Notes: generated by a model from the sequence alone, not told the origin. A stretch of DNA of 64,000 bases from UBA3102 sp964413055 (GCA_964413055.1 CAYPRB010000001.1:248001-312000); one strand, 5' to 3'. Numbered from the stretch's first letter, positions 17,541 through 25,976 are shown. Program-made: numbers and translations.

Positions 17541-17927
17541 CCCGGCACCTATAGTTATTTTCTATTAATGCAATCGATAATAAATATTTAACTCCGATCA
17601 TTGGTGGGTGTTAGAATCAAATTAGGAAAATATTCGTGAAGTAAAAATTGAAATGTCATACAATTTTTACAGGTGGTGATGCAAGAAGGTTAATAAAATT
17701 ATTGATTTTATCCGGTATTTTGGTAACCATCATTAGGTTTGCGGAAAGTTGTAAAATTACATGAGTAGAGAAATCGGGTTCTTGGTTATTATTGAGGAAG
17801 TTAAGCCATACAAGTAGCCATAGCAATAGCCATACTAGGGATTGTTCTTGTTGTTTTAATTATTAAAAATGATAGAGACGGTTCTGCTGTGCAATAAATA
17901 AAACAAATTTAGGATGGTGAGAATTAA
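17541..17927. other. Intergenic region without a supported gene
   Basis: AT-rich, about 390 bases. It contains a perfect 10-bp inverted repeat (17641-17650 / 17661-17670) and an open stretch near 17809-17898 that would encode a hydrophobic peptide ending IKNDRDGSAVQ but has no usual start codon. Fragments of former genes are likely. Confidence 0.5.
17641..17670. repeat. 10-bp perfect inverted repeat
   Basis: GTAAAAATTG at 17641-17650 and CAATTTTTAC at 17661-17670 around a 10-base spacer. No T-run follows on the plus strand. It could be an operator or a decayed terminator. Confidence 0.5.
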
Positions 17928-18287
17928 ATGGCAAGAAATATTCCAAGCCGTCAATTAGAAATATATAAGAGAGGCGTTTCGGATTCTTTGTTAGAAGATA
18001 GAAAAGATTATGATGGTTATATACCATTTGATTTACCGCATAAGGATGCTGCTAGAAATGCTTACAAACAAGGTCGCCTTGAAGGAGATGAAATCAAGAA
18101 AAAAGCTGAGGAGGACGGTCTTGGCTATCCGTTTAGAAGAGGTATGGCAGATTCATTGATAGCTGATAGGGATTACAATGGTAAATATAAACCAATGGTT
18201 ATACGCAAAGCTGGTTTAGAAACTTACAAACGGGGTCGCACAGAAGGAGATAAACTGAAAAAAGAAATCGATAAAGATATTGAATAG
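17928..18287 (+). CDS. Hypothetical 119-residue protein made of two tandem repeats
   Basis: The product has two related units of about 50 residues. Each contains (Y/F)(K/R)RG(V/M)(S/A)DSL followed by a short Asp/Tyr-rich spacer and YK(Q/R)GR(L/T)EGD ahead of a Lys/Glu-rich helix. It is highly charged, without membrane segment, signal peptide or cysteines. ATG 17928 lies 7 bases behind AGGATGGTGA. It stands alone between decayed regions and has AT-rich codon use. I do not recognise a family. Confidence 0.65.
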   Translation: MARNIPSRQLEIYKRGVSDSLLEDRKDYDGYIPFDLPHKDAARNAYKQGRLEGDEIKKKAEEDGLGYPFRRGMADSLIADRDYNGKYKPMVIRKAGLETYKRGRTEGDKLKKEIDKDIE

Positions 18288-18445
18288 GATATTAATGGAC
18301 AGCCTCTTATTTGGGTAAAACACATTAGAAGCAAGACGGGTATAACCGTTTCGCCCAGGAGGGGCATTTTCTTAAAACCTTAGATAATAATAGTAGTATC
18401 TAAATAGTATGGCAACAAGATTGAGTTAGAACCGTCTTTGGATGG

Positions 18446-18476
18446 GGGGGTGTATTAAATACACCCTCTTTTTTTC
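18446..18476 (+). terminator. Rho-independent terminator
   Basis: GGGTGTA (18448-18454) pairs with TACACCC (18460-18466), followed by TCTTTTTTTT. It is 160 bases after the two-repeat gene and directly before the E1-beta relic. Confidence 0.75.
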
Positions 18477-18745
18477 CCACAACCTGGAGGCCTGGTCCGC
18501 CCACAGCACGGGGTTGAAAGTGGTCATGCCCGGGACTGCGGCTGATGCTAAGGGACTCTTGAAATCGGCCATTCTGCGCCCTGGTGGCCGAGGAAGCTTT
18601 CAGCGCCCTCAAGGCCCCGGTTAAAAGGGTGACGGCGCCCGATATACCTGTTCCCTGCAGTCCGCCCCTGGAACAGTTTTACATGCCCGACGAGGCCCAA
18701 CTAATTCAGGCCGTAAAAGAGTGTACCGGGTACTTAAGTTATTAA
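18475..18745 (+). pseudogene. Relic of a 2-oxoacid/acetoin dehydrogenase E1-beta subunit
   Basis: The first piece reads LEAWSAHSTGLKVVMPGTAA and DAKGLLKSAI, matching the central region of transketolase-like E1-beta subunits (pyruvate, acetoin or branched-chain dehydrogenase). After a frame change near 18569 a second piece reads CALVAEEAFSALKAPVKRVT and PPLEQFYMPDEAQLIQAVKE, matching the C-terminus, and ends at TAA 18745. The intervening 80-100 residues and the whole N-terminal half are absent. It is more GC-rich than its surroundings. Confidence 0.8.
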
Positions 18746-18812
18746 GTTGTTGAATATTGCGATAATTTCCACACCAGTACCTACCAGTTTCATAAGAACC
18801 TGGACTCAGAAA

Positions 18813-18847
18813 CCATAAGCTTTTTAGCTTTTAGCTTGTGGTTTTTT
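18813..18847 (+). terminator. Terminator-like hairpin
   Basis: CCATAAGCT (18813-18821) pairs with AGCTTGTGG (18833-18841), with one G-T pair, and six T follow. It lies 70 bases after the E1-beta relic and may be that gene's old terminator. Confidence 0.65.
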
Positions 18848-18903
18848 AATAATCAAAAGAAAATTTTATCCAGGGTTTTCTTAATCTTATTTTATTTCCC
18901 CTT

Positions 18904-19029
18904 ATGATATATAATTTCATTACCATGTATATTGCTCCATCTGAAAACTTTGAAGCATTAGGTAGATTTGTAATGGGTTCGTTTTTGTTATCTGCAACAT
19001 TTTCGGTAATAATATTTCTATCGCAGTAA
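18904..19029 (+). CDS. Possible 41-residue membrane peptide
   Basis: ATG 18904 to TAA 19029 encodes MIYNFITMYIAPSENFEALG followed by one hydrophobic segment (FVMGSFLLSATFSVIIFLSQ). No convincing SD precedes it, and it ends 13 bases before the ABC ATPase. It may be the tail of a decayed membrane protein rather than a gene. Confidence 0.25.
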   Translation: MIYNFITMYIAPSENFEALGRFVMGSFLLSATFSVIIFLSQ

Positions 19030-19042
19030 GGGAGATTTTTAT

Positions 19043-19756
19043 ATGATTGACGTCCGGAACATGACCAAAAAATACGGCAAGCTGGCGGCCAATGACAACA
19101 TCAATCTGTCCGTGGGCCGCGGCGAGCTGGCTGTACTGCTCGGCCCCAACGGCGCGGGCAAATCAACACTGATCAAGTCTGTTTGCGGCCTCCTGCGTTT
19201 CCAAGGTACTATTACCATCAACGGACATGAGAATCATACGGTGGAGGCGAAACGGCTTTTGGGGTATGTGCCGGAGTTTCCCGTGTTGTACCCGATGCTG
19301 ACGGTGGCGGAACATCTTGAGTTCATTGCTAAAGCGTACCGGTTGGAGGCCTGGGAGGAAAAAGGGGAGGCCTTGCTTCGCCGCTTTGAGCTGGACGATA
19401 AAAAAATGAAGCTGGGTAAAGAGCTTTCCAAAGGAATGCAGCAAAAGGTCAGTGTCTGCTGTGCGCTCCTGTCCCAGCCCAAAGCTGTCATTATGGATGA
19501 ACCGCTGGTCGGTCTTGACCCGCATGGGATCCGCGAACTGAAAGCGGTCATTGCTAAGCTGCGGGACAGCGGCTGTGCCCTGCTTGTCAGCACCCATATG
19601 ATCGAAAGCGTGGAAGAAGACTGGGATGTAACCTACATCATGGTTAAGGGGCGGATCGCGCGCGTTTACCGCCGTACGGACCTCGCGGCCGGTCAAGGCC
19701 TTGAAGACGTATATTTCACCATCACGGAAGGAAAAAGCCAGGAGGACACTCCATGA
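19043..19756 (+). CDS. ABC transporter ATP-binding protein
   Basis: 237 residues with Walker A GPNGAGKST near 35, signature LSKGMQQKVSVCCALL near 131, Walker B AVIMDEPLVGLDP near 151 and switch His in STHMIESVE. It resembles the EcsA/YhaQ group of exporter ATPases. ATG 19043 follows AAGGGAG. Its 3' end overlaps the next gene by 4 bases (ATGA), so the two form one transporter operon. Confidence 0.92.
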   Translation: MIDVRNMTKKYGKLAANDNINLSVGRGELAVLLGPNGAGKSTLIKSVCGLLRFQGTITINGHENHTVEAKRLLGYVPEFPVLYPMLTVAEHLEFIAKAYRLEAWEEKGEALLRRFELDDKKMKLGKELSKGMQQKVSVCCALLSQPKAVIMDEPLVGLDPHGIRELKAVIAKLRDSGCALLVSTHMIESVEEDWDVTYIMVKGRIARVYRRTDLAAGQGLEDVYFTITEGKSQEDTP

Positions 19757-21342
19757 ACAGTCTTGTTTTTCTGCTGGCCAAAAGCGCCAAAAATACTCTG
19801 CTGGAGCTTCGGCGGAAACCTGCGAAGCTAGCGTTATGGGTGCTTGTGATTGCAGGGATTGGCGGGATTTTTATCCTTTCCCTGTTTACACGGCAAAGCG
19901 AGACTGGTTCCCTTGAGCTCGTCTGGCTCAAGGGGATCCTGTTCCTATTCATCCTTTTTTTTATCGTGATTGCCATCCAAAAGGGCCTGGCCAACGGAGA
20001 CGTTATTTTCGACATGAACGATGTCAATTTACTGTTTGTTTCACCGGTCAGTTCCCGCTTGATCCTGATGTACGGCATCGTGCGTATGGCGAAAACGGCT
20101 TTCCTGGCAGGTTTTTTTATCCTGTTTCAAAGCAATTCTCTCAGCACAGGCTTTGGGGTAGGGTTTGATGCGGTACTCCTGGTACTGCTCGGTTTTATGC
20201 TGGCCGTCGGTGTGCTTCAAATCCTGTCGCTTTTGATCTACAGCCTGACCAACGGAAAACCGGGGCGGAAACTGGCGGTCCGAATACTGGCCGTTGCGGC
20301 CTTTCTCCCACTGCTTGTTTATACCGGCGTGCAGCTTGCAGGAACGGGTGCTCTTCTTCCGGCGTTGGAAAATACGCTGCGTTCGCCGCTCGCCGCTTGG
20401 ACGCCTGTGGCCGGCTGGGCGTCGGCAGGCACCGTTTCCCTGATTTCCGGCGATACGGGTAGCGGGTTATTGTTTTTCGGACTGCTGGTACTGTCCGGAG
20501 CACTGCTGATCCTCTATATTGCCTTGAGCAATCCCGATTATTATGAAGACGTGCTGGTCGCTACGGAAACCGCGTTCGAGAAAAAGCGCGTCCTGGCCGA
20601 AGGGCAGATCAACCCTGAAGTCTCATCAACTAAAAAAGTGAAGGTTGCCAGAACCGGTATCGGCGGTGTCGGAACCAGTGCCATTTTTTATAAGCACTTG
20701 CGGGAATCCTTTCGTGCCAACCGGCTCGGTCTTTGGGGAGTGTCATCCATAATCGTGGTATTAGGCGCGGCCCTGTTTTCTTGGTTCCTACGCGGCGTGG
20801 ACGGCGGGACCCTTATTCTGCTGCAAATCCTGATGTGGATACAGGTTTTTATGATCGGAACCGGGCGCGGCCTCAAAGAGCTTTATATGCATTATCTCTA
20901 CCTGATTCCTGAAAGCTCTTTTCAGAAAATCGTTTGGAGCAATCTGGAAATAGCGTTTAGGGTACTGGTGGAAAGCGTGGCTGTTTTCAGTATCGCGGGC
21001 TTGATCATGGGAGAGCCTTTTTGGCTGGTTGCTGCGGCCATTGCAGTGTACACCCTGTTTTCTTTTTTATTGCTGGGCATCAACTATCTTTCCCTACGCT
21101 GGACGGGCGCGGACATCAGCGCCGGACTCCTGATTTTCATTTACACCATTATGGTGATCGTCATTATGCTGCCCGGTCTGATTGCCGCTATTATCCTTGG
21201 CAGTATGATTGAGGGGACCGGTGTACTGATCGGACTTGGGGTGCTGGCCTTATGGGAATTGCTGGCTGCGCTTGGTTGCTTTGCGCTGTCCAAGGGTGTT
21301 TTGCACAACTCTGATATGCCTGTACTGAGAACCGGCAAGTAA
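19753..21342 (+). CDS. ABC exporter permease (putative ABC exporter family)
   Basis: 529 residues with about twelve predicted hydrophobic segments in two groups, separated by a soluble loop (about 255-330) with many charged residues. This is the layout of Firmicute ABC-exporter permeases that pair with EcsA-like ATPases. The overlap with the ATPase supports one complex in the cytoplasmic membrane. The exported substrate is unknown. Confidence 0.82.
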   Translation: MNSLVFLLAKSAKNTLLELRRKPAKLALWVLVIAGIGGIFILSLFTRQSETGSLELVWLKGILFLFILFFIVIAIQKGLANGDVIFDMNDVNLLFVSPVSSRLILMYGIVRMAKTAFLAGFFILFQSNSLSTGFGVGFDAVLLVLLGFMLAVGVLQILSLLIYSLTNGKPGRKLAVRILAVAAFLPLLVYTGVQLAGTGALLPALENTLRSPLAAWTPVAGWASAGTVSLISGDTGSGLLFFGLLVLSGALLILYIALSNPDYYEDVLVATETAFEKKRVLAEGQINPEVSSTKKVKVARTGIGGVGTSAIFYKHLRESFRANRLGLWGVSSIIVVLGAALFSWFLRGVDGGTLILLQILMWIQVFMIGTGRGLKELYMHYLYLIPESSFQKIVWSNLEIAFRVLVESVAVFSIAGLIMGEPFWLVAAAIAVYTLFSFLLLGINYLSLRWTGADISAGLLIFIYTIMVIVIMLPGLIAAIILGSMIEGTGVLIGLGVLALWELLAALGCFALSKGVLHNSDMPVLRTGK

Positions 21343-21381
21343 CGGAAGGATGACAGCCGCTCTCCACTGTGTTTTTAGTTT

Positions 21382-21570
21382 TTATTTCTTCCGGACAGGA
21401 ATCCAAACTTCACTGTAAGCGTAATCTTTTTTATGGTTATCCATTTTAGTAAAAGAAAAAGAAGGGGCATTGATTACTTCGTAATCGGAAGAAGGAAGCC
21501 ATTCTGAATATATTTTTGCCATTGTTTCTTGTAACGTAGAAGGAAATGATCCTTCATTTGGAAATATTGT
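21382..21570 (-). pseudogene. C-terminal relic of an AraC effector-binding (GyrI-like) domain
   Basis: On the minus strand an open stretch of 62 codons reads FPNEGSFPSTLQETMAKIYS, then EWLPSSDYEV and near the end YAYSEVWIPVRKK before TAA. This is the end of a GyrI-like small-molecule-binding domain (SEW.P.S.YE ... EVWIPV). An in-frame TAA at 21571-21573 blocks it upstream and no start or N-terminal part is present. Confidence 0.7.
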
Positions 21571-21664
21571 TTAAAGTATATTTTCTTACATATATAACCA
21601 AAGGTTATCAGAGCGGAAAATGGAATATCTATAATTATAGTAAGTATTTAATGGAGGTAGAATA

Positions 21665-21841
21665 ATGGAATTTAACGCTACCGTAATTGTCCAAATGATT
21701 AATTTTATAATACTTATAGCAATTATTGGTGGTATATTGACTATATTCTTAAAACTGATTCATTACCAAAAAAGGACTGCCAACGAATTAACAGTAATTA
21801 GAAAAATACTAGAAAATAATACGAATAAGCCAAAAGAATAG
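21665..21841 (+). CDS. Small single-pass membrane protein, 58 residues
   Basis: ATG 21665 lies 7 bases after a full GGAGGT. The product has one N-terminal hydrophobic helix (about residues 12-32) and a basic, coiled-coil-like cytoplasmic tail (HYQKRTANELTVIRKILENN). Size and shape recall small phage or stress membrane proteins and the N-terminus of F-ATPase b subunits, but I cannot assign it. The good SD makes it a credible gene. Confidence 0.6.
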   Translation: MEFNATVIVQMINFIILIAIIGGILTIFLKLIHYQKRTANELTVIRKILENNTNKPKE

Positions 21842-22103
21842 GGTTATGGGCCGGGCGGACAGTCCTGCTTGCAGCCGGATAACCTGCCGGTCGTCACGCC
21901 AGGCGATACCGTTTAAGCCGTCCTGGATGTTTTTGATATAGCAGTATTATTTATCCGCCACCAGAAATGAGCAGATTAACCGCCAAGATCCCGTTCCATG
22001 CAAAAAAATAATGGACGCTTACGTCCATGAAATCAAGGTTTAAATGATTCTGTTGATGTCGTGATTAAGATCCAGCTGCTTGGTGCGGTTTTTGGTTTTT
22101 AAC
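21842..22103. other. Intergenic stretch with possible gene debris
   Basis: About 260 bases between the small membrane protein and tRNA-Leu. Short open stretches such as DPVPCKKIMDAYVHEIKV look like coding debris, but I cannot name a source. No promoter or terminator stands out. Confidence 0.4.
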
Positions 22104-22186
22104 TGGTGTCGGAGGCGGGACTTGAACCCGCACGGTTACCCACACGCCCCTCAAACGTGCGCGTCTGCCGATTCCGCCACTCCGAC
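22104..22186 (-). tRNA. tRNA-Leu (anticodon GAG)
   Basis: Read on the minus strand, the acceptor stem GTCGGAG pairs with CTCCGAC, discriminator A, and CCA is encoded (22104-22106). The anticodon arm is CACGT-TTGAGGG-GCGTG, giving anticodon GAG for CUC/CUU leucine codons. A variable arm (GTGGGTAACCGT) and the T-arm GCGGGTTCAAGTCCCGC complete a class II tRNA. Confidence 0.95.
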
Positions 22187-22416
22187 ATATTGATTTAAGT
22201 TATATTTTTTTAACTGCCGTCCTCGCAAGCGTAATTATACCAGAAGGTAATTTCTAAAGCAAGTATAATAGTTGGCAGGAGTATTAGAGATGCCGTTTAA
22301 AATACATAATAATAATAATATGAACCTCTGCTCGGAAGATTTGGAGTTGATATTTACCCCTGGCGATTAACCATCTGGTATACCCGAAGCAAAATTCTAA
22401 AAGAGGATGATAAAAT

Positions 22417-23652
22417 GTGAGTACAAGCGGTCTAAATGTAACGCCACGCGGCAGCAGGTTGCATATCGCTATTTTCGGCAGGCGCAACGCGGGAAAGTCA
22501 AGCCTAATTAACTCCTTAACCAATCAGGACATTGCAATTGTTTCGGAGGTGCCCGGCACCACGACGGATCCGGTATACAAGTCAATGGAGATACTGCCCG
22601 TAGGGCCGGTGGTAATCATAGATACCGCCGGCCTGGATGATGTAGGTGAGTTGGGGGAAAAGAGAATTAAAAAAACTGTCGGCGTACTCGATAAAGCAGA
22701 CTTGATGGTATTGGTGCTCGATCCCGGACAGGATACCGGCGAATATGAGTTAGACATAATTGAAAAAGCAAAGGAGCAGGGTATCCCGGTAGTAGGGGTG
22801 TTAAACAAAATTGACCTGAAACCTGCCTTTGCGCCGGTGGAACTGGAAGAAAAGTTGGACATAAAAGTTGTGCCCGTTAGCACGGTTACCAGGCAGGGGA
22901 TAGAGAAGTTAAAAAAAGAATTGATCAGGTCAGCACCGAAGGAGTGGACCGCTCCAACTATTATTGGTGATCTGATCAATCCTGGTGATATAGTGGTGCT
23001 TGTAGTTCCCATCGACTTGGCGGCTCCCAAGGGCAGGCTGATTTTACCACAGGTACAAACAATCCGGGATATTTTGGATAATGACGCTTGTGCCCTGGTG
23101 GTAAAAGAGCGGGAACTGAAAAAGGCGTTTACCGATTTAAAACGGCAACCGAGAATAGTTGTGACTGACTCTCAAGTCTTTTCAAAGGTGAATGCCGATA
23201 CCCCCAAAGAAATAGCCTTGACTTCGTTCTCAATTCTTTTTGCTCGTTACAAGGGAAACCTGAAGGTTTTAGTGGAGGGAGCGAAGGCAGTGGAAAACTT
23301 AAAGCCCGGGGACCGGGTGTTGGTTGCTGAGGCCTGTACCCACCACCGGGTGGAGGACGACATCGGTACGGTAAAAATCCCCCGCTGGTTGCGTCAAAGG
23401 GTGGGCGGCGAACTTCATTTTGATTGGTCCAGCGGTATTGGACTGCCGGAAAACCTGGAACAGTACCAGCTTGTCGTTCACTGTGGTGCCTGTATGATTA
23501 ACCGCAAGGAAATGATGCACCGGATCATGCAGGTACAGGCAGCGGGGGTGCCTATAGTCAATTACGGCGTTTTGATTGCCTATGTTCACGGAATTTTAAA
23601 GCGGGTGTTGTCGCCTTTCCCGCCAGCGTTGCAAGTGTTGGATAAAGCGTAA
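22417..23652 (+). CDS. hydF: [FeFe]-hydrogenase H-cluster maturation GTPase HydF
   Basis: 411 residues. HydF is the scaffold on which the two-iron subcluster of [FeFe]-hydrogenase is assembled before transfer to HydA. The N-terminal GTPase has FGRRNAGKSS (G1), VPGTTTDPV (G2), DTAG (G3) and NKID (G4). A dimerisation domain follows, and the C-terminal [4Fe-4S] domain carries ACTHHRVEDDIG and HCGACM with the conserved Cys ligands. The GTG start at 22417 follows AGAGGATG. No hydE, hydG or hydA lies in the window. Confidence 0.95.
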   Translation: MSTSGLNVTPRGSRLHIAIFGRRNAGKSSLINSLTNQDIAIVSEVPGTTTDPVYKSMEILPVGPVVIIDTAGLDDVGELGEKRIKKTVGVLDKADLMVLVLDPGQDTGEYELDIIEKAKEQGIPVVGVLNKIDLKPAFAPVELEEKLDIKVVPVSTVTRQGIEKLKKELIRSAPKEWTAPTIIGDLINPGDIVVLVVPIDLAAPKGRLILPQVQTIRDILDNDACALVVKERELKKAFTDLKRQPRIVVTDSQVFSKVNADTPKEIALTSFSILFARYKGNLKVLVEGAKAVENLKPGDRVLVAEACTHHRVEDDIGTVKIPRWLRQRVGGELHFDWSSGIGLPENLEQYQLVVHCGACMINRKEMMHRIMQVQAAGVPIVNYGVLIAYVHGILKRVLSPFPPALQVLDKA

Positions 23653-23665
23653 TACGGTGACGGAT

Positions 23666-23715
23666 CGTGACAAAAGAACCGTCCCCGTGTCACGAAGAAC
23701 CGTCCCCGTGTCACG
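23666..23715 (-). repeat. Dispersed REP-like palindrome, copy 6 plus a partial unit
   Basis: A full inverted unit at 23666-23694 is followed directly by the last 21 bases of a second one (23695-23715). It sits 13 bases after the hydF stop and next to the promoter for yqeC. Confidence 0.9.
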
Positions 23716-23716
23716 C

Positions 23717-23746
23717 TTGTTAATAGTGAATTGTTTATCGTATAAT
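23717..23746 (+). promoter_or_regulatory. Sigma-A-type promoter for yqeC-mocA
   Basis: TTGTTA at 23717-23722 and TATAAT at 23741-23746 with an 18-base spacer. The expected start of transcription (about 23752) is almost at GTG 23754, so either yqeC is nearly leaderless or its start codon is further downstream. Confidence 0.65.
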
Positions 23747-23753
23747 GAAGTAA

Positions 23754-24554
23754 GTGTTTAAATTTAAGGGGGCGAAAGAAAGCCATCGAGCCGGTGGTGT
23801 TTCATTACTTGTGAAAATATGCCAGGTTCTGGGTTTAAGAAAACGTGAAATAGTATCCTTTATAGGTGGGGGTGGTAAGACCACCCTCATGTTTCGTTTG
23901 GCTGAAGAGATACCATATTCTTGCAAGGTTATTATTACCACTACAACCAAGATTTTTATGCCGCCTGAAAAATATCCCTTGATAATGTTAGAAGGAAGAG
24001 AGCCGGCGGAAACGGAGTTGGAACGGTACTTGGAAACAGGATTAAGGCCGGTGGTAGTATCAGGGAAGTCAGACAATAATAAGGTAAAAGGAATTACTTC
24101 CGGGCAAGTAAGAATGCTTCACAATTACGCTAGTTTTATTTTGGTCGAAGCTGACGGTTCCAAAAGGCTTCCGTTAAAGGGTCATCTGGAGTATGAACCG
24201 GTTATTCCCGGACAAACAACTGTGCTGGTGGTTGTGATTGGTGCTGATATTATTGGTAAGACTTTGGACGACAAAAACGTACACCGTCCCGGGGTCGTTT
24301 CTGCCCGGACAGGCCGGGAGATGGGTAGTGTTATCGATGTGGAAATGATCGCCGGTTTAATTAATCACCCCCAGGGGCTGTTGCGCAAGATCCCTTTGGG
24401 GGCAAGAGTTATAGCATTCATTAATAAGGTGGACTGCCTGGAAGATGTGAACGAGGGATACCGGTTGGGCAGGTTGCTCCTGGGTGAGAAGGTAAGAAAA
24501 GTTATCCTCGGATCGGCTGTCGCGGAAAAGCCGGTGCTGGACATGATGGAATAG
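23754..24554 (+). CDS. yqeC: Selenium-dependent hydroxylase accessory protein YqeC
   Basis: Up to 266 residues. The P-loop FIGGGGKTTLMFRLAEE and the following TTTTKIF are the hallmark of YqeC, a putative nucleotide-binding helper found with YqeB in organisms with selenium-containing molybdenum hydroxylases. The C-terminal part has AFINKVD, a GTPase-like specificity motif. The GTG at 23754 is barely downstream of the predicted transcription start; GTG 23811 (VKICQVLGLRKREI) is an alternative that fits the usual YqeC N-terminus better. The gene precedes mocA by 43 bases. Confidence 0.85.
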   Translation: MFKFKGAKESHRAGGVSLLVKICQVLGLRKREIVSFIGGGGKTTLMFRLAEEIPYSCKVIITTTTKIFMPPEKYPLIMLEGREPAETELERYLETGLRPVVVSGKSDNNKVKGITSGQVRMLHNYASFILVEADGSKRLPLKGHLEYEPVIPGQTTVLVVVIGADIIGKTLDDKNVHRPGVVSARTGREMGSVIDVEMIAGLINHPQGLLRKIPLGARVIAFINKVDCLEDVNEGYRLGRLLLGEKVRKVILGSAVAEKPVLDMME

Positions 24555-24597
24555 TTGAGTAACAGTAATTAACATTATACAGAGGTGAACAGGTAAT

Positions 24598-25197
24598 ATG
24601 ATTTCAGCAGTGATTCTTGCCGCGGGGATGTCTACCAGAATGGGCGTTCCCAAGCAACTGCTTGCATTGGAAAACAGGCCGTTGGTACGTATCGTCACAG
24701 AAAACGTTTTGGCTTCATCGGTAGCTGAAGTGCTGGTGGTGACCGGTTATATGAAACATGAGATATCCGCTGCCCTCAATGACTTACCTGTTAAGATCGT
24801 TTTCAATCCCCGTTATGAGCAGGGTCAAGGAACTTCCCTGGCCTTGGGGGCCGCAGCGGCCGATAAAAATGCTTCTGCCCTGGCAGTGTTTATGGCTGAC
24901 CAGCCGCTTATCTCGGCTTCTTTGATAAACACAGTGCTCGATGAGTTTAAAAAAAGGCGCTGTCTGGCCCTGCGCCCGGTTTATAACGGTGCACCCGGGC
25001 ATCCGGTGATAATCAGCGGTGATTTAAGCAAGGATTTACAAATGCTGCAAAGAGATGAAGGTGCGCGACACATACTGAAAAGACTGGGGAGCAAAGTGGA
25101 TTACCTGCAGATACAAGATGAAGCGGCGGTTTTTGATATTGACACGCCGGAGGATTTTAAGAAATTAAAGGAAATAAGTGATATTTTATCAGAGTAA
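24598..25197 (+). CDS. mocA: MocA-like molybdenum cofactor nucleotidyltransferase
   Basis: 199 residues. MocA transfers CMP to molybdopterin to form the cytosine dinucleotide cofactor used by xanthine-oxidase-family enzymes. The nucleotide-binding loop LAAGMSTRMGVPKQLL is at residues 7-22, the metal-binding ADQPLIS near 100 and NGAPGHPV near 126. This agrees with the Mo hydroxylase at 2-5.7 kb needing this cofactor. ATG 24598 follows AGAGGTGA. Confidence 0.88.
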   Translation: MISAVILAAGMSTRMGVPKQLLALENRPLVRIVTENVLASSVAEVLVVTGYMKHEISAALNDLPVKIVFNPRYEQGQGTSLALGAAAADKNASALAVFMADQPLISASLINTVLDEFKKRRCLALRPVYNGAPGHPVIISGDLSKDLQMLQRDEGARHILKRLGSKVDYLQIQDEAAVFDIDTPEDFKKLKEISDILSE

Positions 25198-25241
25198 ATT
25201 CAACATAACATTTACAGAATAAAACAAATTGCAAAAAAATG

Positions 25242-25267
25242 TTGACAAATATCCTACTATATATAAT
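25242..25267 (+). promoter_or_regulatory. Candidate promoter for the PadR gene
   Basis: A consensus TTGACA (25242-25247) is followed by TATAAT (25262-25267), but the spacer is only 14 bases. The real -10 may be a neighbouring AT-rich hexamer. It lies about 90 bases before the PadR start. Confidence 0.4.
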
Positions 25268-25356
25268 AATAAAACATAAATTAACTAGTTGCGTTGTATG
25301 GGGTTTTAAAAATTATTTGCTTGTTTTTTGAATTGATAGAGGGTGAGGGTATGTAA

Positions 25357-25917
25357 ATGTTACAAATACAAATACTGTCGAACATAGAAGTAATATTGTT
25401 AAGTATTGTCAACGAAAAGCCATCCTATGCTTATGAGATTGATAAAATAATTGATCAACGCGGCATGAGAAATTGGGTCAAGATCGGGGTAGCCTCTATT
25501 TACCAGGTACTGAAGAAATTAGAAGATAAAAAATTGGTTTATTCTAAAAAAGAAAAAGAAGGTAAAATGCCCGATAGAAAAAGGTATTATATTACCCGGC
25601 AAGGTAAGACAGCCTTGGCTGAGACTTCCAAAAGACTTCTCGCCGGTTTTGAATGGTATTATTTGGACTTAAATATCGGTCTGGAAACTTCTGATCTTTT
25701 GAACTCCGGGGAAATAATTGATTGTTTAAACAAAAGATTGGTTACGGTTAAGAAAAATATAAGAAGATTAGAAAGTATTTACTCTTTTTATTCTGAAAGC
25801 AAAGAATCGTCATATAAAAGCAAGGCTGTGGCAATGAGTCTCCTTTGCTTCCGGAAGGCGGAAGAGGATTTCTTAAATCAAACTATTAAAGAACTATCCT
25901 CAAATACATATGAATAA
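25357..25917 (+). CDS. PadR-family transcriptional regulator
   Basis: 186 residues. The N-terminal winged helix has the PadR pattern (LLSIVNEKPSYAYEIDKII, then SIYQVLKKLEDKKLVYSKKE and DRKRYYITRQGK). The C-terminal half is a long helical dimerisation region. PadR proteins usually repress a nearby transporter or detoxification gene; no such target is adjacent except possibly itself. ATG 25357 follows GAGGGTGAGGG. Confidence 0.9.
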   Translation: MLQIQILSNIEVILLSIVNEKPSYAYEIDKIIDQRGMRNWVKIGVASIYQVLKKLEDKKLVYSKKEKEGKMPDRKRYYITRQGKTALAETSKRLLAGFEWYYLDLNIGLETSDLLNSGEIIDCLNKRLVTVKKNIRRLESIYSFYSESKESSYKSKAVAMSLLCFRKAEEDFLNQTIKELSSNTYE

Positions 25918-25946
25918 TTTTCATAATCAAATTTTTCAGCTCCGGA

Positions 25947-25976
25947 AATATCCATGCCGTAGGTATGGATATTTTG
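25947..25976 (+). terminator. Rho-independent terminator after padR
   Basis: AATATCCATGCC pairs with GGTATGGATATT around a 3-base loop, with one G-T pair, and TTTG follows. It lies 30 bases after the PadR stop. Confidence 0.75.

Noticed and set aside
17809..17898. Hydrophobic peptide after the AOR copy as a small membrane protein
   Set aside because: It has no ATG, GTG or TTG start in frame; a stop lies just upstream.
22417..23652. hydF as sign of a nearby [FeFe]-hydrogenase operon
   Set aside because: No hydA, hydE or hydG lies within the window; hydF stands alone here.
8803..23715. Dispersed palindromes as a CRISPR array
   Set aside because: Units are scattered, in both orientations and without regular spacers; no cas gene is present.
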